A stretch of 64,000 bases of DNA from Phoronis australis (lineage: Eukaryota; Phoronida; Phoronidae). Below the pieces are notes generated by a model. The model did no database searches and was not told the origin of the DNA. It was given only the letters and a program-made list of their open reading frames with translations. Shown here one piece after another: positions 25,301 to 37,300 of the stretch (the first letter of the stretch is position 1; the number at the start of each line of letters is the position of its first letter). The position numbers and the translations under genes were made by a program. The DNA lies in the NCBI GenBank assembly GCA_002633005.1, contig NMRA01000149.1, forward strand, positions 261,870 through 325,869, in the 5' to 3' direction.

Positions 25301-28300
25301 TGACAAGTGATGATATGATTTGTATACCTCTAGAACGATCGCGCGATTTCTAACCAGTTCAATGGTCGGGAGATCTGCTCTAGCGAGGAGTTCAGTGTAG
25401 CCCGCATTCCAGTCCTGATACACAAATCTGAGTGCCCTGTACTGTAGGCGCTCGAGTTTTGCAGTGTTCGTCGCGCCGCAGAAATGCCACACTAAGTTAC
25501 AGTAACTAAAGTGTGACAGGACAAAACATCTAAAAATAGCCATCCGTGACACATGGTCAAGCTGTCCTGACAGCCTTTGAAGGACACTAAGCTGCGCCGC
25601 AGCCTTCCGACAGAGAACTCTGGTGTGCTGTGCAAAACTTAGCTGTTTGTCCAAAATGACACCCAGCTGTCTTCAGAGGATATATCACCTCCGATACAGA
25701 ATCTATTGGCACTGCCGCCATTTAACGTAATAGCCTGAAACTTTGATGAGTTGGCCTCCATCATATTATCCCGGAACCATGAGATCGCGATCTCCGACTC
25801 AGATGATAAAAGTCCTAATGACCTCGGCAGTGGAGTCTCTGATGATGGAGATTTGTTATCATCCGCATATTTCACAAGGTTTGAGTCTTTAATCGAAGAA
25901 TAGAGATCATTTACAAAAAACATTAAAAAGTACAGGTCCTAGCACTGAGCCTTGGGGTACGCCTTTCACAAGACGGAGCCAGTTACTGAAAAATCCAGAC
26001 AGTTTCACCCTTTGGCTACGATCGGATATCAAAGCACATCCCTCACCAGACATGCCATAGGCCAACAGCTTTGATATAATCAGCTCGTATGGGAGGCAGT
26101 CAAACGCCTTACTGAAGTCCATCATTACTGCTCCAGCATGGCGCTTCAAGTAGAGGGCCGACTTCCAGGTCTCTATGAGCCTGAGTAGTGCAGACTGACA
26201 GCTATAGCCCCCTCTATAAGCCGAGATTCTAGGAGCCAGGACGCTGTTTAGAAAGCCGTGAAGTTGCGAGAGCATGAGCTTCTCCAGGATCTTGGACAAT
26301 GACAGCAAGATGCTCACTGGACGGTAGTTCTTAATGGTCATATTGTCCCACGACATCAGCCAGTTTCGCCCCGTAGGGAAAAACGCAAGTGTCAACACAC
26401 TAATTAAAGATGAGTGACATGTGATGACTTAAGTGTGTTGCCACAGGCTTCACTAGGAGTTTTGGTGGGATCTTGTCATATCTTTGGCCTTAGCAGAGTC
26501 AAGGTTTTTGATGATCAATTTTACGGTCTCAGACTCTGTGTGCTCGAAAGTAAAATCACATTTTGGCATCCCCTTTGTAATGTTCACTACACTGGGGTGG
26601 CTCTTGAAATGAGAGCAGCACTCCTTCACAAACTCTGTGTTGGTTTTTGAGCCTTGCTCAAGGTCAATGTCACTACCAATATTGGAGTTCATCTCAGATG
26701 CCACAATTTTGGGATCCGTCTGAAGGCCATTTTCCCCTTTGATCATTATGGGATTTGTTACCGTTTCCCCCTTGTTGGTCAGGAAGGGTTTTATCGTCTT
26801 CCAAAGGTCAGGATTTTTAGAGCCTCCAGAGCACTTACTGTTTAAACATTCCCTTATGGCCGTCTTTCTAGCCGCCGTCACGAGATTCCTTTGTAGCCTG
26901 TACAGTTCCCAGTTTTTGTCTGTTGGGTAACGCTTGAACCTGTTATGTAGTCTAGTTTTCTCACTCACAGCACGGCGCAGACGTCTAAACGGAGCTTCAC
27001 GTGCTCTTACATTGGTTGTTTTTACGGGAGCATGTTCATTTATCACATCCAGTAGGAGTGACTGCAAGACCCAATAGTTGTCAGACGGATCTTCAAAAGT
27101 CTGGCAGGCCGACAGAGGTATGTTGCTAACATCTTTTAACATGTTGAATTGTCTGTAGTTTCTGTAGGTAACTATCTTGGCGGGTAGTCTGGGTGCGCCC
27201 GTTTTCAAAACGACGAATACCAGGTTATGGGAATCACTAAGCCCTACATTCACTGATCCAGATGTCCTACACTGATCCTGACGGGTGGTAAGTATTACAT
27301 CTATCAATGATTTCCCATGAGCAGTTAAGTTAGTTGCCTCTGTACATAATCAGCTGGTTCAGAGAATACATATATCACATAGGTCTTCCACTGGGCTAGC
27401 TTTTGATTTCACAAGCATATCACAATTTAAATCACCAATTATCCAAATGTTCGAGTGTCTGTGTGACACCTGAGCTCTTTCTAGCATACTCGACATTTCA
27501 TCCAGTAGAGTCCTATTAGGGGTTTTCGGTGGGTTGTATGTTAGCACGAAGAGGTGTCTCGATGTCCTGCTAAGTTGTGCCTCTAGAAGCAATGTTTCCG
27601 GTACTGTTGTATCCAACAAGGTGATACGCCGGCAAGGAATGTCAGAACGCACATATATCCATAGTCCCCCGCCTGATACATTGCGTCAGTACTAAACTGA
27701 GCATCAGGTTAGGAAACGTCTAGTTTTGTCTCAGCCAGTGCAAGAATGTCAACTGGTACACTCCTCAGTCTATCCCGTACATCATTTACCTTGTGACGCA
27801 GGCTATTAATGTTCAAGTATGCCACGATCAGGCCTTTAGGCATGTCATGCCTGATGCAGGAGAACCATTCATGAGGACCATTTTGTGCAGTTGATATGTC
27901 ACTGGCATCACTAGCATTGGACGTCAACGAGTCTTGTAGGCTGGTATCTTGAACGAAAAAAGAATCCGAGAAAGGTGGCAATTGACAGCCGTAACAATAC
28001 CAGTCGTCATCATTAGATGACAAAAAGTCATATTGTTCATTTGATAAAGCGATGGTCTCTGGCAAACATTTTAATTGATACCAAAAGTCACAAGAATGAC
28101 ATTGCAGACCTTTTTGATTTGATTTTACCGGTTTTGGCAGATTCCACATGGTCACTTAAAACACCGTTTCCCTGGGCCAGGATTTAGGTGCACGTCTCCA
28201 CTCAGTAACAGTAGGACGAGTCCATAATGCCAAGCAAGTCTCTGTTGTTGATATTCCACGGGTCCTGCCTGAGCGCGCCATCTTTATTTCCCTTGCGAGA

Positions 28301-31300
28301 TGCCCGGATGTCCGTCCTCTAGAGACAAATTTGCACAGAGAAGTCCATAGTTTCTACCAAAACCGTCACTACAGACCGTGAGAGCTATTCCTACCGGGTC
28401 TACGTATCGTTGGGTTGAAGAGAGTCTCATTTTCGGTTTGATTTGAAGCAGCAGGATAGCAGAAAACAGCACTAAATGTGCGAGCTTCACAAAAAGTCTT
28501 GTTGCCATTTTGACCGAAAGTCGCTTCAGTGAGATTTTCAAAAGTTATCAAAGTACCGGGGTATATCTTGCTTTCTATTAAAATAGAATAAAAATAATTC
28601 AGGGATACGTTTGAATCGATGCACTAGAATAATTTTGTTATGGGCGGCGGTAAGTTGAAAAAACCGCTGAGTTGGCAGCCAAGTTTCTCCCGCGACCAAC
28701 GGCGCGCATTCCTATCACAAAAGCAAGGTTAATCTCGAAAAATTTTCTACTCTGACGGCATGTAGTTGTCCACAATCAGATAAATATAGCTAGAGTTGAA
28801 GTCACGTGGTTTTCGTTGAGTGGAGTGGTCCGCCATCTTGCTGATGAACCATGTAGTTGAGATGCGGGATTTCTAGTAAAAACCCATAGCTTTAATATAA
28901 GGATTGTCAAGTGCAAACTAGGATTTTTAGAAAATCATTGCATACTTGAGCACAGAATTAATAAAAGGGTCTTAACACTTATATAGCAGAAAACATCAAA
29001 AATACAGTTTGACTTCCAGTATAACCCAGAGTCAATGATATACTTTTTTGATCTTTCGAGGTTTAAAAATTGAAACTGAAATAAAATGATCTTGTGGGTG
29101 AGAATCCGATCGCAGAAACAATATTGTTCAACTTCATTTAGTCCCACTTAAGTCAATGTGTCATGGTCTTTGCTTGACTTTCCTTCATAGTCGATATGTC
29201 TTTAAGGGTTTAGTGACCATATTCTCTTCAAGATATCTGTTGTTTTCTAGCAACAGAGAAACACAAAAAGTGACTACAAGATTAATAGTTCTACATTTTT
29301 ACACAGTGGACACCAATTCGAAGATTTATTAATATAGCCAGGTTATTAGGAATAAGGCAGGATCGAAGGACGGGATACCCCAAGAATGCTACACACCACA
29401 ATGTTATATTGGGACGGCAGATGGGTTGTTTCTGTAGATTTCAAGATATTGGACAAATGTTATGTAGCCTGGCAAGCTGTTAAAATCTGCAACTGTCTTA
29501 CTTGAGGAGAACCATCATTTTTATATTCTGTCCTGTTTATGGTCTTCTGATACTTACGGTGTATTGATGTCTGGGTATGTACGACAGGGCAGTTAGAGTT
29601 TACGACCATTGAATCTTGTCATATTTATTTTGTGGCGGGTTGTTGTCAATATAAATGTACTAGTAACATAATTGTGTGCCAGTAAATGTCGGATCCAACT
29701 GAATTGAAGGATCAAATTAGAGTTGTAGTCCAATCATTCTACGGATAACCCGGAAAAATTGCAACAGAAGGTTTTATTGCATAAATCGTATCCTCTCACA
29801 CCGCTTAGTGTGAGAAAAAAGTCTACCGGAAGTTGGTTTTTCAAGATGGCGAACAAAATGGCCGCCAGATTTGCAGATGACCATTGTAACTCGTGAGTGG
29901 AATGTGATAGAATAAACATTCAAAAAGGCTTACCTATCTTTCATGGGTCAACAAATCCATTGGAAATAGTTTTGCAAGGTTGTGGTGACACCGTCCACCA
30001 TTTTCCAAGATGGCCTCCAAAACTATTTCGAGTGGCACAACTTCGCACAAACAGATTAGTGAGTCGTCCTGTTTCAAACATTGCATCATAGGTTTTCTGG
30101 GTCGACTAATCCATCGAGACTCATTGCGTTTGGCTCTAATGGTTACTTCCACCATTTTCTAAGATGGCCACCAAATAGTTGCTTCGTGAAAGAACTTCAG
30201 ATTCCAGAGACACGCCATCTTCACAGATTTCATATCCTGAGTTTTTTAGGTCAGCACGTCCATTACAATAATTTTTGTCTGGCTCTGATGATTACGACTA
30301 CCATTTTCAAGATTGTTTAACGAATAATAACTTATTTGGGTGAAAAACATCAGGTTCGCCTGGACTGAAGGACCATTCTCCTCCTGAAAAAATGTGCTGT
30401 ATCGAAAATAACTCGGCGATTACTTTAGTGATCTACTATCCACACCGTCTGTGTCACTTCCAGTTAGTGAATCTATACACAGTCAACCAGTATTTATTAC
30501 ACAACTAATCTCTGTCAACTGAGAATGAATTGCTGCAGTTATACCACGGCATTCTCAACATGCAACCGAGCACGGCAATCCTAACTTCTTGCAAGTGCAT
30601 CTCTTGGAACTGCAGTTGGTCTTACACGAGCATCTTACTAGTTTCAGCAGGTTCTCTGGTGCTGCTGACTGATCCGTCATCGTGGGAATGAATTTTCCAC
30701 TTGCCAGCATCCATCCCCAACACAGCGAGTCTAGGCCACTGCCACGGAAACTTGGCTACTCTTGCTCTTGATGTCCCGGCAGCATGGAATTTTGTCTGTA
30801 AACATTTGCGCAAAGCACGAATGTAGATGCGCATTGCACCGAATGGGGGGAGGGGGGTTTTCCACAGCGTTTGCGCGCGAAACCTACTTCTTTTTGTAAT
30901 GCTGATTATACGTTTTATATTTTGTGCAATCAGTTCGTAACAAAATTTGTTGTATTTAAAATAGTCTTCAATTGCCCAAAAGACCAAATCCGATTTTTTT
31001 TGTGTTTGTGCGATTGCTTTGGAAATCGTCTTAAGTTTAAGGTTTGACAAAAGAAAATCATGAGTTTCTGAGTGATTCACTAAGGCTTCGATTAAAATTC
31101 ACATCTTACCAGCAGGTTCTGTTTTTTCATCGTCACTCAGATTCTGTTTTCTTTAAAAAATGAAGTAGGCCTAATTTTCTTCTTTGCACAGTAGAACAGA
31201 CGACGGAAACGGAGTCGTAGTGCTCAGCGCAACTGCCGGTCGCCTGGGACATAGCGGGAGAGCCTAAGCTTAACCATAGTTCCGTTACGCCGGTTGTCCA

Positions 31301-34300
31301 AATGTGACACTTGAAATTGGATCTGAGCCCCCCCCCCCAACACACTAAAACTGCACACTCAGTTAAATCTTCTTTCTGCCGAATAATGTTAATTACCGGG
31401 GTTAATTAATAAACTCAATATTTCCCTACGCTCTTGCCGTTTTATTTTTTTTATTTTTTGCGCCTATAACCATAGGCGGATTTAGGGGGGGGGCAGGGGN
31501 NNNNNNNTGGCTAAGTATAGGCTCTCCCGCGATATCCCAGGCGACCGGCAGTGGCGCTGCGCACTACGACTCCGTTTCCGTCGTCTGCTCCACTGTGCAA
31601 TGAAGAAAATTTACTTCATTTTTTAAAGAAAATGGAACCTGAGTGACGATGAAAAAACAGAAACTGCTGGTAAGATGTGAATTTTAATCGAAGCCTTAGT
31701 GAATCACTCAGAAACTCATAATTCTCTCTTTTGTCAAACCTTAACTTAAGACGATTTCCAAAATTCCAAAGCAATCCCGTCATTATTGCCAACACGAAAA
31801 ACGGATTTGGTCTTTTGGGCATTTGAAGACTATTTTAAATACAACAAATTTGTTACGAACCGATTACACAAAATATAAAACGTGTAATAAGCATTACAAA
31901 AAGAAGTAGGTTTCGCGCGCAAACGCTGTGGACCATAAACAAGTAGGTCTCTTAGTATACCATCAGTAGTTAAGGAGTGGTGGTGCAGTGGTAAAGCATG
32001 CGCGCTCTATTCACCAGGTTGTGAGTTCGAGTTTCTGGTATTTTGCAGTTTGCCTGTTTGACACGTTTGTTTTTTGGCAATGGATAATACTTCAGGAATC
32101 AAGGAAAATGCTTGATTTTTAGAGGAAAAAACAGAAAAATTTCCTGGGCGGGAGGGGGCAAACCCCCCTCCCGACCTCCCCCCATTCGGTGCTATGCGCA
32201 TTTACAATCGTGGTTGGCGCAAATGCTTACAGCCGGACAAAATGTTGCCCCCCCTTTGCGATATCCTAGATCCGCTACTGATAACTCACGACAAACTTTT
32301 TAATCATTCATATCTTCCATTCGGCAAACGGCGACCATTTTCTTAGTTTATACACTAGATGTCGCGAATCCTTGCTTATCTCAAGACAACGGTGTGAGAA
32401 CTGCCTCGCGTTCAGTAACGCTAGGACCTCGCTAAAAAGCAAGACTTCGCGAGATTCCGTGAGTTATTTCCGTGTATTTTAAGTGAGAGCACGTGACTAA
32501 AACTAGATTTTAGCTAGGTCCTAGCGTAGGTCCTAGCGTCTACTGAACGCACGCCTGGAGTTCAAGCTCACGCGCTACAGGTCACTCCTATGCTTCGCTT
32601 GACCTTGAGCAGAACGTAAGTGTAATCATCGCAGGTTCTGCCTTAAAAACGTTGACTGCAGGAGTATTTACTGGAATGATTTAAAGACTCCAAGTGCTCT
32701 CAAAGGTATCGATTTACATTTGAAAGATACTCTCGGTGTACAGCTAGTTTAAGGATGTCAAGAGTACAAGTTGACTAAGGCAGGTGCAAGCAAATTAAAG
32801 AGGTCAGGCCTTTATATATAGCTCATTGGCGATTGGGTGCAAGGAGATGCGTATTTGAAACGATCGAGCTTCACATGCTGGGCTCTACAAAGCTTACAGT
32901 ATTAAATCTTATCTTGTCTTACATGGGTTAAACTAACAGTTTGGACAAACGCTCTCATCTAACGTAGGCCTAAGTCATCCGAGTCTACGTTTGAGGGCAT
33001 ATTGTCTGGCATGACCGCCATATAATAATCCTTTGTGTGTATCAAGGCATCTTTTTACAAGGTAACACATTGTTAAAATTCAGTGACCAACACCTGCAAG
33101 CAAACACAAAAGGCCTCGTTAAATAGTAGCGATTGGATCAAAGTTCAACATGGCTGCCGGGTGGTCTTCAAACCGGTCGATGAAAGTAGTCATTTTTGCG
33201 ATGATCATAGCATATGTTGTGTTGTTTGTTGTGTTTGCTTCAAATCTGTGTTCGACATTCAATGGATATGAAAGCTGGTCAGTTGATGATACACGTCCAG
33301 ACTTTTTAGAAAATGAACTCATTCGGGTTGGTAAGTTTGTAATTGAAGCTCGTAAACATGCCCGCAGCTCGAGAACATTAAAGTCTCTAAACCAAGCTTT
33401 AGATTATATTTCCGAAAAACTAAGAGACTCTAGCAGACTTGACGCTTTGAACATTTCGTCTTCGGTGAGCAACAATTTAGACGTAGAAAACAGAACTGTT
33501 ACAAGGTTGAATGAGCCGGATGTGTGTCCTGAGGTTTACAAAGGGAAGCTGGATTTCGAGAGAGGGTGGGAGTTCGAATCGTGCCAATCTAAAGCTTTAG
33601 ACAGCCTCGTGACTCTTGTCTTGAATGGTTGGACTTACTCAAGTCAAGAGTTATATGATATCTTCAAACAAATTCGACTCGATTACCCAAAGGTACGTGT
33701 GGTGGTGTCTGTGAAATTTAGCACTTTAAAACGGGACGAGCATCAGTTTGATAAAAATATAGACATGATCACAGGTTTAAAAGAATATTCCTGGTATTCA
33801 TTGATTAAACATGTTAGAACAAAATACTTGGTTGTTCTTCGCGATGTACACAGATTTTCCAATCAAAGTCGGATCGAGCGTTTGATAAGTGTGTCAAGTA
33901 GATTCAACGTACCGCTTGTTGGTGGCGCCACTGTTGGCCAAAATGGACATTGGTGGCATGGCTGTTATCAAATGACGATGAAAAACTATTCTTTGACTTA
34001 TGAGCATGGCTATGACTTTTCACGTGATTCGTGTTGGTTTTGTGATCATCTCTCTGGCCCTTTTCTTGCACGCACCGACCATTTAAAGAGGGCGATTTCT
34101 TTTTTGAACTTAACACACGACAACATCATCTTCAGCGAGTTGTTCGTGCACGCACTGCGGCGCAAAACAATTGCAATGAGTTGCCCCGACGTTATGTTTC
34201 ACGTGCGTACAATAACGATAGAAAACGCGGAAACGAAACAATCATGGTTGCCGCTTGCAAAAGAACAAATGCTGATCAAAATAAATTCATTCACTGGCGC

Positions 34301-37300
34301 AACATTTAGTTTTTCGTGTCAGGAATTAAGCATATCTTGCGCAGGATTCAACACCTTTAAAGGAAAACTGGTTGCGCCATGTTGTTTTGAATTGTTAAAC
34401 GTCTGCATAAAAGCTTTCATGAAATTCTGCATTGAAAACAATGTATTCATCGATATCAGATTTGGCACACTGTTGGGTGCCTTGAAGTTTAAAAAGTCTC
34501 TTCCCTGGGATATTGACGCAGACTTTCAATACTACACTGGCAACCATTCCACCCTAATTAAGTCCATTCCGGAAATGAACAAGTTGGGATGTTCGTTTTC
34601 TCCTGCCGACCTGTACGGCACTATGGACGCCAACGGGTGGTACGTTGACGTCACAAGAGTTGCGATGACGCCATCCTTATTGTACAGACAAAGAACTGGA
34701 CAAAACCAAACCTATGTTCTTTACGATGGTATGTGGGTGAAGGCCCCGCCTAACCCAGGTCGAATTTTGAGGATCGAGTATAAATACGATATATTTCAAC
34801 ATGCAAACTCGCGTCGTCATACAGGTCTAGCGGGCTATGTTCCGGGGAGTTTTGTCAGTTGTCCCAACAGTTATATCCAGCATTCATGCTTAGATCAGTA
34901 CTACGTCGATGGAAGCCTGCAGTTTACGCAGACTTAGCTCGGTGTCCGTGCCATTTTTTCATTCAAAACATGTCGATCTTCTTTTATTGCCTCATATGCG
35001 TTATTGTTAATTAACTATATGTGTTATTGTTAATTAATTGCTTATTGTTAATTTCTGACAAGAAATAAAAGTCATGTCTCTTATTTGTTTGTGTTTATGA
35101 GGGAATATGCCAATACACCTTTTCAGCAGATTTTTGAAAATTGAGGCTTGCTCTGTGTTTTGCTGCATTTTTCCATGAGATTTGTCTCTCTCTCTCTACG
35201 GTGTCTGTGGCTTACGGTTGAAATTGGCTCCCTCAATTTTATTTAAATTTGGCACCTGCTGGGGTGGCTGGACCACGAATGGCATTTACTTGATTTTGAG
35301 CCTGTTCTGAGTAAAAGATTTCCAGTTGTTGACCCCCTTGACCCACTTTTGGATCTGTCGTGGGTTTTTTTAAAACCTTTGCTGTTGCTTGCGGCAAGCG
35401 GGGATTTAAAATTTAGCAGGAAATTTAGGTATCCATGATAGCAAGTAACAGCATATGTTCACGAAAACAACAACGGATTTAAAACTTGACATGTTTCGGT
35501 GTCATTTATTAAACACCATCCTCAGAAGTCATAATACAGTGGCCACCTAGCTAGGCCCAGCAACAAGTAATGAAGCACAGATACAGTCAGTTACAGGGAG
35601 TGACAATGAACTATACCAACAATGACAACCTGTGGTGTGTCAGTTGCCTATTGAGATTGGGNACAACTAACTACAATGATAACTAAGTTAGTAATAATTT
35701 TGAAATTGCTCCTGATTCAAAGCGCTTCACGTAATCAGCAGGCTGACCCGGCCAACTTCGCCCGAATGGTGTTTGTGTAGATGATAGGATCGCGCAGGTA
35801 AAGTGCAGGCATTTTCAAATTTGGAATTGAAAGTTATCGCCAGATATGTTGTTCATACAGTGTCCACTTTGAATGTAGATTTGTGGATAGACATGCATGT
35901 GAGCCGTACGCTAGTGTTTGTTTCCATTCTTTTAAACTCAGTGCACGCCGACGGTAATTTCACTATAGGCCTAGACAGTCCTCAGTCGTTATTAAAAAAA
36001 TAGACATTTAACTACCGTGTTTTCTTGCACTGAGAAAATCGTAACGAGCATGTTCACATTATTAGGGAAAAGTAGGTCTAGACCTAATAAAAACTTTGGT
36101 CAATGAAGAAAGTTTTCTCTCGTCAATCATTGCCAATGGTGTATAGCCTCGCAGACTTCATTTGAGCAACAAACTTGATGGAAAAGATCTCCAAAGTTAC
36201 AGGTCACTATTCCCAAAGTTCACCTCTCCGAAGTTTCACTACTACGAGGGTTGCTACCTTCGAAGTTTCACTACTTCGAATGTCCACAGTTCCGAAACTA
36301 GCCCACTGACTCCGACAGTTTATTACTCTGATTGTCTGCTAATGAGTCGGAAGTAGCATGGATAAATTATTGTATTTATGTCCATTTAGTAACCATAAAT
36401 AGCTCTAAAAACTTTAATTACATTGCTTACAAATGGGCTCACAGTTCCAATCACTGCCAATCGTGATTCTTGAATCTAACCACTCATTCCCAAGCAGGGC
36501 GATGTTGTCAAGGCTGCGAGGAGGAACAACGGCGGTTTTAAATTTAAGAAGACTGAATGGAACTCTTAGACTTCATGAAGACTGACAAGGACAGCGTGGA
36601 CCTCTAACTACATTTAGTTTCGACTCGGCCATGCGCGTGGCTCCGGTGAGTGATGCTAAGGCGCAGCGACTATAAACTTTTCAGTCACGCTTTGAATTGA
36701 TGCGAACTTGACATGGATTTGATGCATGTATCGTGGTTGATAATAGGCCCATCCCGGATTACACGGCAACAGAACTCTCCTTTGTCCTGGAGATAAGATA
36801 GCGCGTGACCTAGTCGGAGTTGCAGCCCACAGCACAACAGTAATACAGTAGTACAACCAGATAAAAAAATAATGAGGTGTAATCACTCATTCAATCACGC
36901 CGTATTCGAAAGTTTGGCAGGGGGTAACGCTAGAATGTTCTCTTTCTGAACCACATTACATCCGAATTTGACTCCCGTTCTTTGCGACCAAACTGTTACG
37001 GCATCCTCATTTCTGGTATTACGAATTCCGTCTCACCCAGGAACATAGAGCTGAGACTCATCGCTGTGTATACAGATTTCCCTTCTCCCTCAAAAAGCCC
37101 TTTCATTCTGACTTTACTCCGGTCTGAGCGGATCGTCGACGTAAAGTGCGAAGTTAACTGAACTGTTCATACCGGCTTTGGTAGTTAATGGACATCGAAG
37201 TAAACGGTAGCTGACGCTGTTGTCATCGAGCAAAATACGAGCAACTATTAGCGAAGACACTGCCCTGTAATTGTCGACGATAAAAGTGGCCCTGGCGATA

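Larger units (their letters stand above)
24831..28551 (-). mobile_element. CR1/L2-like LINE, degenerate
   Basis: Minus-strand order: a leader with 2A-like [10 protein letters not shown] (28202-28173); a PHD-like finger ([13 protein letters not shown] ... WYCYGC); an APE-type endonuclease ([35 protein letters not shown]); a connecting region with [10 protein letters not shown]; reverse transcriptase ([45 protein letters not shown], then KYADDN); and a C-terminal segment ending LWNSLPNE, with an (ATTG)n tail. The coding region is broken into at least six frames by shifts and stops, so it is inactive, but the YADD box survives. It lies in PIPOX intron 6. Confidence 0.9.
30778..32250. repeat. Large inverted repeat, one arm interrupted
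   Basis: The left arm 30778-31275 is the reverse complement of the right arm 31507-32250. Matching landmarks are ACGACTCCGTTTCCGTCGTC, TGGTAAGATGTGAATTTTAA, AATACAACAAATTTGTTACG and GCGCGCAAACGCTGTGGA. The spacer holds poly-C/G runs and an 8-base N gap. The right arm has about 225 extra bases (31936-32160) absent from the left. A 152-codon minus frame in the left arm is not conserved in the right arm, so coding is unlikely. Confidence 0.85.

Noticed and set aside
30622-31080. 152-codon minus frame
   Set aside because: It lies in one arm of an inverted repeat and the matching arm does not keep the frame; no domain.
36656-36886. Minus-strand frame with hydrophobic N-terminus ([18 protein letters not shown])
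   Set aside because: Could pass as a signal peptide, but no domain, no splice context and no neighbour gene supports it.
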